DNA of 64,000 nucleotides from Dimargaris cristalligena (GCA_027576995.1 JANBQC010000025.1:1-64000); one strand, 5' to 3'; shown: positions 1-13,600, counted from the first letter of the stretch. The notes: a model not told the origin generated them from the letters alone. Numbers and translations: made by a program.

Positions 1-878
1 ATTTTCCACTCACGCGCATTCGCCGGGAAAGCGGTGGGGTGCTCGGCCTTGCTCCACGAATCAACTTTTTTGCCGTCCAGCCACCACTCGATCATGTCAC
101 TCTTGTAGACCAAATCGTACGTGTGAAAATTTTCCGCCAAATCGGAACTCCCCGCGGATAACTTGGCTTCCTTGCGCTCCTCATGGCCGCCATCGACGAA
201 AAAGGTGGATTGGACATTTTTAGTATCCTTACCCACCCATTCATAGTCGATTTCATCGGCCGATTGCTTACCGCGCTGGGTACAGTGATGTACGAATAAT
301 TTTATGTTAACAGCCGAGACATAATTTCATATGGAGAACGAACGTTAGTATGGAAGTCCGTTCAAGGAATAGCGGCCAGGAATGTGGCGTGTGCCATGGA
401 TAATTTACCAGTTATCTATAAAAGTAGGTGCAATTTGAATTATTTCCAACATGGGCTAGCGTGTATAATTTTCCAAAGAAAAAGGGGGGAGGGGGGAAAT
501 CAACAGAAGTGTTTTAAACATAATACTTACAATGAAAGCGGTGGCGATGCCGGACTTTGGAGCCATCTTGAGCGTAATCGAAGCTTTACCATACCAGATG
601 TCATTCTCGCGATAGGTCAAACCGGGCCAGTACTTCTGCTCGTTTACCTCCCAGTACATGATACCATTTTCATAGGTGACTTGTTCCGGCAAGTCCACCA
701 CGAAATCCTTCTCAATGTCTTCTTTGGTCATTTGGTATGTGAAGGTATCACAGCGCTGATAAGGGGGAACGGGAATATTCAGCTCCGCAGCAGCAGCCTG
801 AACATGCGTCGAGTTCAGAAGCACCAGGCTCATCAGGAGACCGAAGAGGCCAAACCGTATAACATTCAAAGCAGACAT
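1..878 (-). CDS. GH16 CRH-type cell-wall transglycosylase (partial, 3' end outside window)
   Basis: Secreted enzyme of the Crh1/Utr2 family, which cross-links chitin to beta-glucan in fungal walls. Exon 1 is 531-878 and exon 2 runs from 275 off the window edge; the 255 bp intron has a GTAAGT donor and CAG acceptor and keeps phase 0. The start at 878 gives a hydrophobic signal peptide (about residues 1-29, ending VQAAAA). The GH16 catalytic motif DEIDYE, holding nucleophile and acid/base Glu, lies just after the splice junction, preceded by the family-typical APKSGIATAFI. Downstream residues (STFF, FHTYDLVYKSDMIEWWLDGK) match the GH16 sandwich. The C-terminus, including any chitin-binding module or GPI signal, is not visible. 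Family assignment is firm; the exact paralogue is not. Confidence 0.88.
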
Positions 879-899
879 GGTGTTGTTATAATAGCAGGA

Positions 900-3800
900 T
901 AGCAGAGAGGAAGGTGGCGACTACGAGTAAGCAGTCCACGGGGGAGGAATTGCGTGAAATATGGGGATTGTAAAAGAATAGCGTATTATTGGACAAACGT
1001 TAGCCTGTGGAAATATCACGGGACACTCTTTTACTAGGTATGGGTATACCTTTAGCCGGCTAATATAATCGAAGAATCGGGCGGGCATGGAAGTAGGTAG
1101 AGAATTACTAGGGGGGTGGAATGGCTTACATCTAGGGCCGACAGTAGAGCGAATGTGTTCAAATGTGTATACGGGTGAATTTAGGTGGATTGCAAGGGAT
1201 ATTCCAGAGGGCCAGGGTGGCTATGAGGGAAACAGGCTAAAATGGGGACTATAGTAGAATGTCGGGAACAGGCCTGGGTCAAAAGCGACGAAGAAAGTGC
1301 TAGCGATTGTCCGCGAAATATGGGAAATATCGCGGCCAAAAGACTAGCAAAAACTAAGAGGGACCAAAAGAAGGTGGGTAGAAAACCGGCAAAGTGGGGG
1401 GATTAAGCGAATTAATGGACTTAGCAACCAATGTTATAATGATAATTGGTATGGATGGAACGCCGCGGCCTTGGGTATTTATACCAACGCATTTGTCAAT
1501 AGTTGACTTGGGGAGGAGGTGAATGAGTCGAATAAAATGGCCCACCATACTTCCATGAACAAGAAAGCGTAGACCCGCTTGAACTAAATTTCCTTGTCCC
1601 CATTGGCAACTGGTGAAGCATCACCCCCTTTCACTGTTCGTTTCTAGTATAACCCCCCCCCCAGCGATGGCCCGTTCCAAGACCAGCATAAATATCGCCA
1701 GAACCTCATTTGTATCGGGGCCCCCGACTAACCGGTACTAAGGCCGGATTTACGTGAACTATAGAGACTGTCTCCTTGTCTATGAGATCCTTGCTTCTCC
1801 CTCTTTCCCCTTTTCCAAAGTCCTCACCCTTGACTCTGGTATTCTTTCTCTCGAGTATGTTTTATACTGCACGTTGTACTCCTGTTTTGTGCCACTCGCC
1901 TACGATGCTCCCCTAGTCTTTAGTCGTGGGCTGGTTATCTCTGGTCGACAATATTTCTTAGGGATACCACTCCAGCTTTAAAGACACACATAGAACCTTC
2001 ACCGAAACGGTCGTCAAGACTTATTTATTAGCTTCCACGCAAACCATTTTCGCGCAGAGTCTACACTGGTCAATGGGCGGTATATTATATGGGCAATCAG
2101 ACTATTTATAGAAACTAAGCAGGCGCCCGATCTAGTGCGGGCTAGACGGCTATGGGTAAACTTTACCCCCCCCCTGTATTCGCTATTATTACATCGGCTA
2201 TTGATTGTCTACGGTCTACCCTCCCATCCTAAAGTGGTAGAGTGGGGCCAACTGGTCTCGGGGGCCCGGACCATTCATCCCCGAGTTAATAATGTTGGAA
2301 ATACTAAAGAGATACCGATAGCACTGAAAATAAAGGAAGAGCAGCTGGAGGACGGTAGGTGCTTTTAGATGGTTAGTTTTATTGCACAGTATATTCGATA
2401 GGGCGAATTATAAGTGGTTAAAATGAGTGACCACAGATTAACTAAATAAACCAATTTAATTGGTGGAAATAGGATAGGATAAATGATGACCCGTTGGGAC
2501 ATGTTTTTCAACACAGATTCCAGGGCGTGTTACAGTATGCTCATCATGAATATCGAATTTCATAGAAGCATTTTCCAGACATAACCCCGGGGCATGGCCC
2601 TACTTCAGGTTTGGGTGCTGTAAGTAGTATCGTTGGATATTATATCAGTGTATTGGGTCTAAGAAAGACCTGACCATTAACCAACTACTGTATTTCTGAT
2701 GGAAGGCTTCCATTCCGCCATTTGAATGGTCGGCAAAGGGAATGTGGGCGTATGCCAACTATACCTTAACTAATTATGAGTACGAGTAACCAAATGTACT
2801 ATTATCCCCGACAGGCATATGGATTAGGCTTACAATATACAGTTAGATTAAAGGTTTAGTTGGCTATCCTACATCATGCCAAGCTGGTACCAATGCCAAT
2901 TCAACGTAATATAAATAGGCGATTGATATCCCTGTCCAAAAACCAATATCAATTAAGCGAAACATCCTATATCCCCCATTTTTGAACGCTTTCCTACCCC
3001 ACTCTTCCCACAGCTGATGCTTTTAAGGTCCCTCCCAAACCTCCACTATCCTAATTCGATTCTTCAACCTGATTCGACTTTTTGAAGTCCGTCCTTTCCA
3101 ATGGTCAAACAAAGGCGAATTTCCCCTATTTTTATGTCGATTTTTTGGTGGAGAATAAATGCTAGTAGTAGCCATCCAATATTGGTTGCACAGCCAGCAA
3201 GGGTAAAGGGTAGTAATAATCGACATATTACTTGGAATTTCTCCATAACTATGATGATTCCCCCGTGGCTGTATAAATAATGCAAAGACTGTAAATTAAA
3301 CACAGTTAATTTCTCAGGGAAATATCGACCCAGTCAGTTGGAATGGCTACGCTAAGCTCTCTAGTGGCAGCCAGTGTGATATGGCTTGTACACTTTCAGC
3401 CAGCCTCATGCATTGTTAAATCTTTCGAATAGGATGCAGTCAATTAAGTTGGCTACCTAATTTTATGATATTTGAAACTTTAGCACAGGCCGCTGATCGG
3501 ATAGACATGCTATTGTATTAAGGTTTTAAGGCGATGCGCACCCATAAATAAATCAGTTACTAGCATCTTGAAATATTATATATGGGAGAGACCAAGGATA
3601 GCTGCACAATGAACACCATGTTTAGTAAGTCAGGTCTCACTGTTTAGCAATGGTTTCCCCATTCATTTCAACCCTACGCATGTTTATAAAATGAAGGAAT
3701 CGCCAAAGCACTCAAGTGGTATATCGATGGCCAAGTATAATAGTTTAACTCATTTTTATTATGTATGCATTTTCAACCATAATTTTAATTATCGGTATAT
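900..3800. other. gene-free, AT-rich intergenic stretch
   Basis: About 2.9 kb between the GH16 start and the JMJD7 stop. Only short open frames without codon bias or recognisable motifs are seen. It holds no tRNA, repeat array or transposon remnant that I can recognise. Confidence 0.6.
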
Positions 3801-3806
3801 ATATGG

Positions 3807-5438
3807 CTACTTTGGGGGGTGAACCAGTGCAACGATATTCTGGGCGAACTTAAAGTAAGGAAATAGGGGCGCGCTATAGTTCATATCGTACCAGTAGTTG
3901 ACGGCTATTACCCGACCCCGGATATCCTGGCGTTGCTGGACGTGGTGGTACCACAAGGCAGGTAGGTAGAGCATGTCCCCACTGTTGACAGTCACGGTGA
4001 GTGGCCGGGCCAGCTGGTGAAAGCGAGGATGGGCTACTTGGGTCTCGGGTGACGAGTCAAGAGGGTCGACCGATACCCATGGTATATCGGGGTGATCGTC
4101 TTTGGGTTTAAGAACCAGGCGGGGAACCGACGATGGCGATGACGCTGTTTCTTCTTCATGATACTCGGCTGCTTGGTAGAACCGCTCTGGGAAGGTGGTA
4201 CATGGAACGGGAATTTATCACGGTAGGAGAAAAATAAGGTGATTAAGGGATTAGAAAAGGTTGGGTGTCGGTTTTAGTTTTGACGATGTTTCTGGTGTCC
4301 AATGGGTAAAGGTTGACTGGAGCCCAGTCTCGATACCCATGACTGTGGTTAACCTAGATTGTCCGGGAGCACCCTGCTATAGTTTTAAAACTTCGGCTTA
4401 CCGTAGAGACAGTAGCATTCGGTGGGTGGGTACCTGGAAGATGAATATATTGAGAGAGGGGGGGGTATCAAATTGGTGATTAATAGTAATGAGGAGGAAC
4501 ACAGCCCTGTAAGCGGAGGGCATTCGTGAGCACGTACTATCCCTGATCGAGGGCCATGCCTGGAAAAAGGGTAAAGAGGTATGTAGAGCAGTGCTAATAG
4601 TTTCCAAAATGCCAGTCTTACAGGGTGAAGGTTTTGCTTCCGGCCAAAACCACGTAGATGTTTTCGTAGGGGTCCTTGTGAAGCGACGTAACTGAGGATG
4701 CCTCGCCCATCCAAAAGTTCACAGCGTCAGGCCGATATCCCAAAGCTTCGGTGGCGAAATCAATATCGGCGGGTATTTCGCGCTTCAGCCGCTGGTAATC
4801 GCCTTCTATATTGCCATTCTGGGACTGGATGTAGTAGTGGTAGGCCAGATAGTGTTTAGGAGGGGGGCGGGCGGTCGAATCAGTGAGTTGCCGCTGGGCC
4901 TGCTTCTGCTCTAGAATATCCACCACTTCCCCAAAGGGCATTTGCTTTTGGAAGGGCTCGACAAAAAAGCGGCCGTCAACAAGAGCGTCAGCGTACCCGT
5001 TGGGGGTAATCGCTACTGTGACGAGTTGATCCCCCATAATCGACCGCAGATGGTCGTTGGACCACTGAGTCCGGGCCGGCCAGTGTCGGGCACCACCTAA
5101 TAAGCGCAAAGGGATTCCAAAATCGAATTATAAAGGGTTAATACTGAGCTGGGTATACCGTGCGATACGCGCGCATTGACCCGAATAGGGCACTCTTCAC
5201 CAACGGTGGAAAATGATGGACGCCCGACCACAAACTAGGGGGAGGAAGTGGGCTTACCGCGCACTACAAACGGTCGGTTTTGAGCTACATAGCGCATAAA
5301 CTCTAGTGGGGTCGGAACTTGATCTAATTCGGTGACCGCCCCCACATTAAGCTCCTGGGCCTCGGTTACGAGGTCCCGCAAGGCGGCATGGAGCTGGTCT
5401 GCGGGTAGCGAACCGATTGGAGAATCGCCGGGAGCCAT
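3807..5438 (-). CDS. JmjC-domain lysyl hydroxylase, JMJD7-like
   Basis: Fe(II)/2-oxoglutarate oxygenase; animal JMJD7 hydroxylates a lysine in the TRAFAC GTPases DRG1/2. Four exons fit: 5258-5438, 4622-5096, 4402-4433 and 3807-4186, total 1068 nt, 355 aa. Introns are GT-AG and phases match (1, 2, 1). Exon 3 is a 32-nt microexon encoding YPPTECYCLY, at the site where JMJD7 has a PP-containing loop. The metal triad is visible: H-x-D in SLHKDPYENIY and the distal His in LYLPALWYHHVQQ, followed by VNYWYDMNY as in JMJD7. The N-terminal half contains EFMRYVAQNRPFVVRG, the usual family opening. It is divergent from the b5 reductase gene. Assignment to JMJD7 rather than other small JmjC proteins rests on these motifs and on length. 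Confidence 0.85.
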
Positions 5439-5809
5439 TAGGTCGCGGGATGAGGTACAGAAAAGGTTGGCTGGGGGAGCATTTGCAATAATAATAATAA
5501 ATAAAATTTAAAAAGACGGGAGGGGAGCTAGACGGTCCGAAACCTACTATAGGTGGAATTGGCGGAACTCGAGACTTTCGGTCGAGCGGGATCGGGGACG
5601 AAGACCCGTCTGGTTTCCAAATTAGTACGTAATTCTCCCACTGACTAATTTCCACCAGTAATAAGGCGCGCTCATTATCTAGTGCGGACTCTCTCTCTCG
5701 CACAGTGCATTAAATCACACCTTCCGTAGTGACGACGCTACCAGCGACCAAAGTTTGATCGTACGGTGTGGCGGGACGGGATGTGGGTTTGGGGCTTACG
5801 CGCTGTGCT

Positions 5810-5820
5810 GTGGTATAAAT
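5810..5820 (+). promoter_or_regulatory. TATA box for the cytochrome b5 reductase gene
   Basis: A TATAAAT element lies about 175 bp before the start at 5993, followed by a pyrimidine-rich leader. Assignment is by position and sequence only. Confidence 0.4.
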
Positions 5821-5992
5821 CAGCCTGTCTTAGCTTCCCTATAATAACCCCACTTCTTCAGCAGCAGTCTCAGTTGCTTCTTTCCTTAGCTAATCCTTCT
5901 TTTAGGTTTTATTGACACCTTGCTTTAACTATTTTTTCTGCTTCTGCTTCCGCTCCCCTCCTCCTGAGCCTGAATCTACTACTATTCCCACC

Positions 5993-7045
5993 ATGTTGAC
6001 CGCCCGTTTCACGTCTTCCCTGCGCACCCAGGCCCTCCGCCCTTCCCGGTGGGTGAACCCCATGTGCCGCGGCCTGGCCACCGAGGCCGGTGCCCCCAAA
6101 CCCGCCGCTTCGTCCAATACCCCCCTGCTGGCCGCGGCCGTCGGCGTGGCCTTTGCCGGAGCCGGCTACTTATATCTGACCAAGGATGGCGCCACTCTGG
6201 CCCAGGAAGCCAAGGAGCTCAAGGGCAAGGTGGTTCCCGAAATCCGTCGCGCATTGGGCGAGGGCGACAAGTTCCATTCCTTCAAGCTGCGGGAGGTCCA
6301 CCCCATCAGCCACAACACCAGCCTGTATCGCTTCGAACTCCCCGAACCCGACATGGTTTTGGGTATGGACGTTGCCTCGTGCATCCTGACCAAGTTTGTG
6401 GAACCTGCCGCTACCCCCGAGGGCAAGCGCAAGGTGGTCATTCGCCCCTACACGCCCACCAGCCTGGAGGAGACCCCCGGCCACTTTGATCTGATTGTCA
6501 AGGAGTACCCCGAAGGCATCATGTCTAAGCACATTGCCTCCCTGAAGCCCGGTGACACCCTGGATATCAAGGGGCCCATCACCAAGTTTAAGTACGTCCC
6601 CAATATGCACAAGGAGCTGGGTATGGTCGCTGGTGGTACCGGTATTGCCCCCATGCTCCAGATTATCCGCAAGATCTTCCACAACCCCGAGGACCAGACC
6701 AAGGTGAAGTTGATCTTCGCCAACGTGACTGAGGATGACATCCTGCTCCGCAAGGAACTCGACGAACTGGCTCAGCTAAACCCCGGCCGCTTCCACGTGT
6801 ACTACGCCCTTGATAAGCCCTCCACCGGGTGGACTCAAGGCACCGGCTTCGTCTCCAAGGAAATGGCTCAGGCTAACCTGCCCAGACCCTCGGGTGAGGC
6901 TAAGGATACCATGGTCTACGTATGCGGTCCCCCGCCCATGATGAAGGCCATCTCGGGCCCCAAGGCCTCTATTACCGATCAGGGCACTGTCAGTGGCATT
7001 CTGAAGGAGCTCGGCTACACTGAATCGGACGTCTTCAAATTTTAG
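5993..7045 (+). CDS. NADH-cytochrome b5 reductase, mitochondrial (MCR1-type)
   Basis: FAD flavoenzyme transferring electrons from NADH to cytochrome b5 or other one-electron acceptors. Single exon, 350 aa. The ATG at 5993 in a CCACC context is preferred over the longer open frame because it gives an Arg/Ser-rich mitochondrial presequence (residues 1-35). That is followed by one membrane segment (about 46-62, AAAVGVAFAGAGYLYL). The FAD-binding motif RPYTPTS, the nucleotide-binding GGTGIAPMLQ and the NADH-binding CGPPPMMKAISG are intact, and the protein ends in the family-typical VFKF. The presequence plus single TM points to MCR1 (outer membrane/intermembrane space) rather than ER CBR1. Shadow frames on both strands are caused by its high GC third positions. 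Confidence 0.93.
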   Translation: MLTARFTSSLRTQALRPSRWVNPMCRGLATEAGAPKPAASSNTPLLAAAVGVAFAGAGYLYLTKDGATLAQEAKELKGKVVPEIRRALGEGDKFHSFKLREVHPISHNTSLYRFELPEPDMVLGMDVASCILTKFVEPAATPEGKRKVVIRPYTPTSLEETPGHFDLIVKEYPEGIMSKHIASLKPGDTLDIKGPITKFKYVPNMHKELGMVAGGTGIAPMLQIIRKIFHNPEDQTKVKLIFANVTEDDILLRKELDELAQLNPGRFHVYYALDKPSTGWTQGTGFVSKEMAQANLPRPSGEAKDTMVYVCGPPPMMKAISGPKASITDQGTVSGILKELGYTESDVFKF

Positions 7046-7393
7046 AGGGCCAAATCACCCATCGCTGGATTAACCCCATTACTAAGGGATACCTTTCACC
7101 AATCCCAGGCACTCTCTCTTCACCACGGCCGATGAGAAGCAGGGAGGTTGTTCACATCGTAGAGATTTTATTTAATTAGGTCTATAAATTCGCACATTGC
7201 TACTCCCCTCGTATTACCCATTTCTGAATGTGTAGTTAGTCTGTGTGACTTATAGTGAAAAGCCCAGCAGGCTGTCAAATTGATGAAGTTAACTGGATCC
7301 TTCGGAGTGTCATGAATAATGAAAACACGTTTATTTATGTATAAATTTCAATTTCTTGGGGAATGAGGGTGGGTGAGTGGGTATAGTTTAGCA

Positions 7394-9715
7394 TTACACC
7401 TGTTCATGCATTAATCGCATAGCGGTCTCGAAAACCAAAATGGCGCTGGCGTTCGTTGGGAAGGCTCGAATGAACGCCGGTAAGAATCCTGATGTATGGA
7501 AGCAAGGTGCATCGAATTAATCGCAACATTATTGGAATTAAATATTAGACAGATCCAGTAGTAGGGAAGTATTGGGTGTCCATTTTCGGGATGGATTCGT
7601 TAGCTGAGGCTCGCTGTTCAAAAATGGAATAGGACTAATATAGAAGTTTCTAAATCAGATTTAATTACCTCTAAAGAAAGATCGGACGCCCTCTAGAAAA
7701 ATATATCCGAACAATAAGGTATAGAGTGTAAGTTAGTTAATAAATGTGCCTGACAGTATCATACAATCTGATTACTAATCCATCCGTAGAATAAGCCAAC
7801 CAAGCTGATGGTCACCAATAGCAGCTGGAACTAACCTTTTCGATAGATGTCCTTGTAGACGCTTCGGAGATTGGGGTACCTGAGCGGCTGGGTGTCGGGT
7901 TGGCTCATATAGCGATTTTTGACCACGTCTAATGAATCAGAAAAGCGGCCACAGTAATCGGTTAATCAATCAAACGGTCATTTAAAGTTAATGGATAATA
8001 AATACGACGTTTCCTTTGAGTGAAATTACGCATTTGACCATGAACCGACCGTGCACGGGACTTACCGGCTGGAAAAGCTAGGATCCAAAATGTACTAGCA
8101 GCTAGGCCGCCGGCCACGAAGTTGATCGTAGAGGCTGGTAGGTCGAATTTTCGTAGTTGGATCGAATAAAGCTGTTGTTGCGCGTTTTTTATGTTGCAAT
8201 GGATAATGGGAAGGGTAGTTTAGAGAGATAAAAAGCTGGCTGAATTAGCCCTAATCAACCTCCGAGTCAAGCCCGGTCATCTAAACCGACATCCAATACA
8301 TGTTATCAAATAATAATAAAAAAACATAAATTTACCTCATAACCACCCCACATGGACCAAAAGAAACTACGGAAAACCATGGTGCCCAAAAGTCCATGCC
8401 AGAGTCCAAAGATGCTGTGTTTATGTACCTATTAATGGAAGTCGGATATAAAAATACATTAGCAAAATAGTTAGTCAATACAAACAATGATTAAACTGAT
8501 ACTGAACCCCTGAATGGGCGAGGGAGGGGTATAACCTAAAATGCTTCATAATTAACATGCAGTGCAACAATGTTAAAGCTGACTTACAATTTTTTTAATA
8601 CAGTCGATGGGGCCTGTATAGAGACGAGTGGCCTTGTCGGCGTACTGTACTTGGAGCTTCATTTTTATAAGCTCGACAGGGGTAGCAACAAAGGATACCG
8701 TTAAGCCCGCACCTAAAAAATGTATGGCAACATTGTGGCAAAGTTACCAAATGTATTTCCGGTTAGAGGGATCGAAGGCCTAAACAAGTCGTAAAATTCT
8801 ACTATAGATTCACATGGGCTACTAATACAAATAGTCATTAATAGCCCCCGATTTAGATGAAATGACCCTTGGTAAGCCATCCGCAGAGAGTCGGCATTTA
8901 CTACTTACCAATACCAGCCAGTCCATGCTGAAAAACACTGAGCTTCTGCTTCCGGTCGCCATTTTGTAAATAAAGTCGAATGTTAGATAAAGTACCGAGC
9001 CTACCCAGGATATGGTACAGTGGTTTATGGGTTCACTTAAAGAGGCATTAGGCACGGGGTTATCTGGGGGAGAGGCGTCCATAATTAACGGTCTGTTACC
9101 GCTATTGACGAGAAGCGTGATGATTGGAGGGGATCCTAAAATACATTCCCTTATTCCATGGCCGATACTATTTTATCGCAAGACCAATGAGACGAACTTA
9201 CTGTACAGAGTCCATCACCGCCCAGCCCACCAGCGGTGGAGTGGCACCTTTGTATAACGCAGCAACTCCTTCGTTCCGAATAGTACTTCTAATACAGTCG
9301 AATGGGCCACTAAATCGACCGAAACCACCTTCGGTTTGGAGTCGAACCTTGATGGTATCTAAAGAGTTGAAAGGAAAGAGGAGAAAGACGTGTGATACAA
9401 ATCGAGTCACATCCAATCGAATCGAGTCCGGGATATTAGTTCACCGGGCATTTAATATTCTCGCCACCCTTTCGAGACACCACAGCTTCAGCACGGTCTT
9501 GGTATTGCGTTGGCCATTGAGCCAAAGTCACTCTAGCCGTGGCAGTAGTACTTACCAAAGGGGTGTCCGACGGCCAGCTTGGTGATACCGGAGGCCACCC
9601 CGGCAATAAAGCCGTGGAGGCGTTCGGTGGTGGAGGGAGTTCGAGTCACCTTGGGCCGGAGGGGCTCAGCCACCGGTTCGGAATTCGAACAGCCGGAGTC
9701 ATATGCGGACGACAT
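7394..9715 (-). CDS. mitochondrial carrier family (SLC25) protein, nine exons
   Basis: Inner-membrane solute carrier with three tandem Mito_carr repeats. Exons: 9556-9715, 9202-9358, 8909-9000, 8588-8712, 8336-8428, 8066-8171, 7836-7928, 7669-7692 and 7394-7488, totalling 945 nt (314 aa). All junctions are GT-AG and every phase closes. Exon 8 is only 24 nt (EGVRSFFR). The three signature motifs are [16 protein letters not shown] and PADVVKNR, each opening a repeat. The ATG at 9715 is the first in frame and leaves a 35-residue hydrophilic N-terminus. The sequence resembles the fungal carriers near the carnitine/basic amino acid (CRC1/ORT1/YMC) group, but substrate cannot be assigned from sequence alone. 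Confidence 0.88.
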
Positions 9716-9854
9716 GGGTATACAGATTGTCTGAAGTTTTGAACCTGGCGGCAGTGATTGGGGGGGGGTGTTGGTCACGGAACTGGTAGCTGTGAATAAG
9801 GGTGAGATTCAGGGTGGCTCGAAGGAACTGATGGCCGTTGAATGGAGCGGGATA

Positions 9855-9874
9855 AGTATATATATATATATATA
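9855..9874. repeat. (TA)n microsatellite
   Basis: A run of about nine TA units, about 140 bp upstream of the carrier start. It may double as a TATA region for that gene, but this is only positional. Confidence 0.7.
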
Positions 9875-10657
9875 ACCGAAACCGTGCAATAAGCTACATA
9901 AGCGTATTATCCGCAGGGCTATATTCCGAGGACCCTTTTCTCTTTTCTTCGACCTGGCAAAGAGCCACAGTCAGAAACTGTAGAAAAGTGAGTTAAGCAA
10001 TGTATATGGCCTGTGGGACTATTTAGGAGGAATATTAGAAGGGAGTCAGATTAGGTCATCGGTGGGGGTCTCATGAGTCAGTAGCATCATCCACGGGTGG
10101 TTAAAAGCACCTCATAACAGTGGGCCAATTGTGGCCGTGGCATGTCTAGCCAGCACACATTCACCAGTGGTCCATTAATTAACTGGCCTCTACTCCCACT
10201 CCTCACGGTAATTACTGCCCCTTTATATATTCTTGGACCTACTCTGTATTATTAATTTCCCAACAAGCCGCGAGAGGCCTATACCTAAATCTGCATGAGG
10301 CCAGGGATATGCGGAATACGCCTATTCTAATCGGATTTATCCTGATATTCAGGTATAATGAACCCACCAGGAGTTCCTTCCGAAACAACTCTCTCCCATC
10401 CACAATTTTCCTTTACGATACGGGCGATAGTCAATCAACCTACAAGTTTGCATGTAGTTCCCCGCACCACATCCCTCCCCCTTGGTCATAAATAATACAT
10501 ACAATTTTATTATTGGATTAAATAGGCGCAAAAAGTACAAATACATCGGATGCAAAAGTGGTATCTACATTTTAGGTATTCATTTCCTACAATTATCGGA
10601 TAGTACTGAAATGAATGGATCGCGAGACAGGGCTGAAGCCTCCCCCCTCCCAAATAA

Positions 10658-13600
10658 TCAATGGGGTGACAAACGACCGTTGGAGGGGATGGACGCTGCA
10701 ACTGCAGCTAGGGAATGGTTGGAACGCATCAGAATTGAAAACGGGTGATTATTGCGGAACATGGGGTTTCGCGACACGCGGGCACTACTGCGGGGGGTGA
10801 CGATTCGAGGGGGGAACGCCAGGGAATGTGAGGGCATATTGATATGAACCGTAGAACTCGGGAGATAATTGGACTTGTGCCCGCTATGATTAGTTCCTGA
10901 AGTGCCAATATCCGTATGGGAGGTGGCACAAGTAACATGCGCTTTGGACATTTCTTGGGGGGTCAAGGCCGGCGAGTCATGAATACGTAAGGCCCATATC
11001 ACCAAACAAGTAAGTAAGAATGAAGCAAAGTTTTGGGTACCGGCCCGAACGATTACTACCCAAGGGGTGCTGGTCCATTGGTCGTTGTTCAGCGCCGAAC
11101 AAAATGAAATCAGGGATAGCGACATAAACGTTCCATAGCATAGGCGAGTCAGCTAGGTAGGCAGGAATCAAGTGGCATAGTAGGGGAGTGGGGCAAAAAG
11201 AAAGGAAGGAAATATGAGCGTGGGGTATGCCAAATTTCAGGCAAGGTCAATAAACCGGGCTGACTCCGTTAACTGGTTTCGGCCCATCGGTATATATGAT
11301 TGGAAATGATATTTCAAAAGGTGGTCAGATGTATCCTCCTTACCTTTGCCAAGGCGTCTTGTAAACTTTCAAAGATGAACCCTTTAAACACGTAGCGGAG
11401 AAACAGATAACCTAAAGGAACCATTGGGGTACAGCCAAAGAATAGTATCACAAATAAAAGCACTTAGATACCATCAGCAATGCGCCGAAGCAGAGGTGAA
11501 GCAAAACTGGCCGAGACAGGCATCGTCGGATATTAATCGACTTACCGTAGACAAACAGGGCGACCCCCTGGACACCGTACAAGGGCGGAAACATGTAATT
11601 GATCATAACACGCTTCATGCGAGTAATGACGATATTATCGTAAAAGACCAAGACCAGATTGAGGAGGCAGTACACATAGGTGAACCCGCAGATGGACATG
11701 GTGTAGTAATAGAAGACGTTTGCGAAGCGCGGATTTTGGATTTTGCGAATAATATAGGTCCTAATAGGGGGGATGTAAGTAGTAACAACGATTAAATGGC
11801 GTGGTTAGATACATGGACGCGGAATACAATCTCTAGGCAAGGACTGGTCAGCTACGTCCAAAAGTCGGGCGGCCAATGGGCCAAATGCAACAAGCGTTCG
11901 CTCGGCAGGAAAGGAATTGAGTGCTCAACCCCGCTACAAAAGGCGAATCGATGAGGAGTTGACTTACCATTTCAAGATCATCCAAAAGTAACACGTGTAC
12001 AGCGCAATCCAAGAAATATAGCGTACAATATCTTCTACTCGTGTTTTGGATATACCGATGGGGGCAATAATACTGCCTGGTACCAGTGAAATACCCGTCC
12101 ACCCAAGTGGTGATTCACCGTAGTATGATAATGATTATAAATGATTCCAAAGAAAAGAGTGAGTCGATGGGTATATTACAGGGAGGGGTAACATGGACAA
12201 AGACCCACCGGACAATCATGTCCCTACTGATCTCTTTAATATAGTGGGGGTGGATCAAGTCCCTAGCCCTTTCCCGCCCGCCCTTGCGGGAGAGTTCCAC
12301 CAATAATTGGTGAGTGTCGAAGACAAGAGGGCAGCCGGAGGAAGAAGGGGTGTGATGATTATCCGACAATGCCCCAGCTGAGCTAATAAACTTACCGAAT
12401 GCAAAAATCACCGCGCTGATGAGAATACCCACCCGCGAGTCGATGAGAGTTCGGTTGGACCGGACTATGATAATAGTGTAATAGATACCGGCACCAATCA
12501 AAGGAACAAACTGAGGTATGCATATTCAATCATCCAGATGGCCCATATCAAATACAGTGGTATACAGATTAGAGGTAAACCACGGGCGGAATTATAGACC
12601 TTTCGGACAAGTAGGATGAAAAGAGCCTATTGCTTGCAAAAACCAGAGAGTGCGTATAGGCGATGCACCGTTAAATGTAACATAATTGACCCTTACCAGT
12701 ACATAGCGGGCGACAGTATGGGCAATTTCGAGAGCCGAGCTTCGGTAGACATTCCAATAGCCTGGGTCTGCGGAATGTAATGGTGTGGGGTGGATAATAA
12801 AGAGTTTGGTTGGCTGAGTTAACCCATACCGACGGCAAAACCCCCGAAGCTGTAACTCATCTTAAACGGCCACAATAGGGGGAAGAGGGTAAGTGAAAAT
12901 ACCCACCAACTCAACTAAGGACATAGTTACAGCAACGGGGAGGGGGGATTTAGAGGCAGCCTTGCTAAATGCCGTTGATAATGGAAGAGAGGAGGCTTAT
13001 GCTGACTACCATGCCGAATGAGTAGAAAGACAAACACCGCATTGTTCCCCCCCCCCTCCATCATCAATCGACGATCGCAGTATTCGTAGATTGTTTCCGG
13101 CGGAAAAGAGTGCGAACATCTGCGGTCCATCAACCCTGAAAGATTGGCAAGTGGGAACGGCGCAGTGGCCACTGTGAAGCCCAGCTTCATTTTGGGACAT
13201 TTTCCCCCTTAACACCGAACTGCTGGACCCGGCCGACCCTAAGCCCTCCCCTCCGAAATAAAAATATATACTCTGAACTTACCTTGCTCGATTTGAATGG
13301 CCATGGGGCCACTATCCCGCACACGGTTCCATAGCTCCGTCGCAATATCGCGGCCTATCAAGGCAGGGTGTACTCCTTCCGGCTTCACACTTTCGTAATC
13401 GTAAAAGTCTTCCACCTTGGAGTTGCCAAAATATTGGTCGTTATTGAGTTCGGCCCCAAGTAACAGCACAGTAACGGGCGGATAGCCGATTTTCTCGAGG
13501 CCCTTTATGATATTGGGGATCCTCGTGAATACCTAGTGATGAACAACGAAGGCAAAATTCATAGTTAGGGAGAGGCGGATAAAGGCGTTAGTATCCACGA

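Noticed and set aside
6049..6753. Overlapping open frames on both strands inside the b5 reductase gene
   Set aside because: Shadows of a GC-rich coding frame; no homology or separate signals.
9855..9874. TA repeat as a replication origin or centromere element
   Set aside because: Too short and isolated; simple microsatellite.
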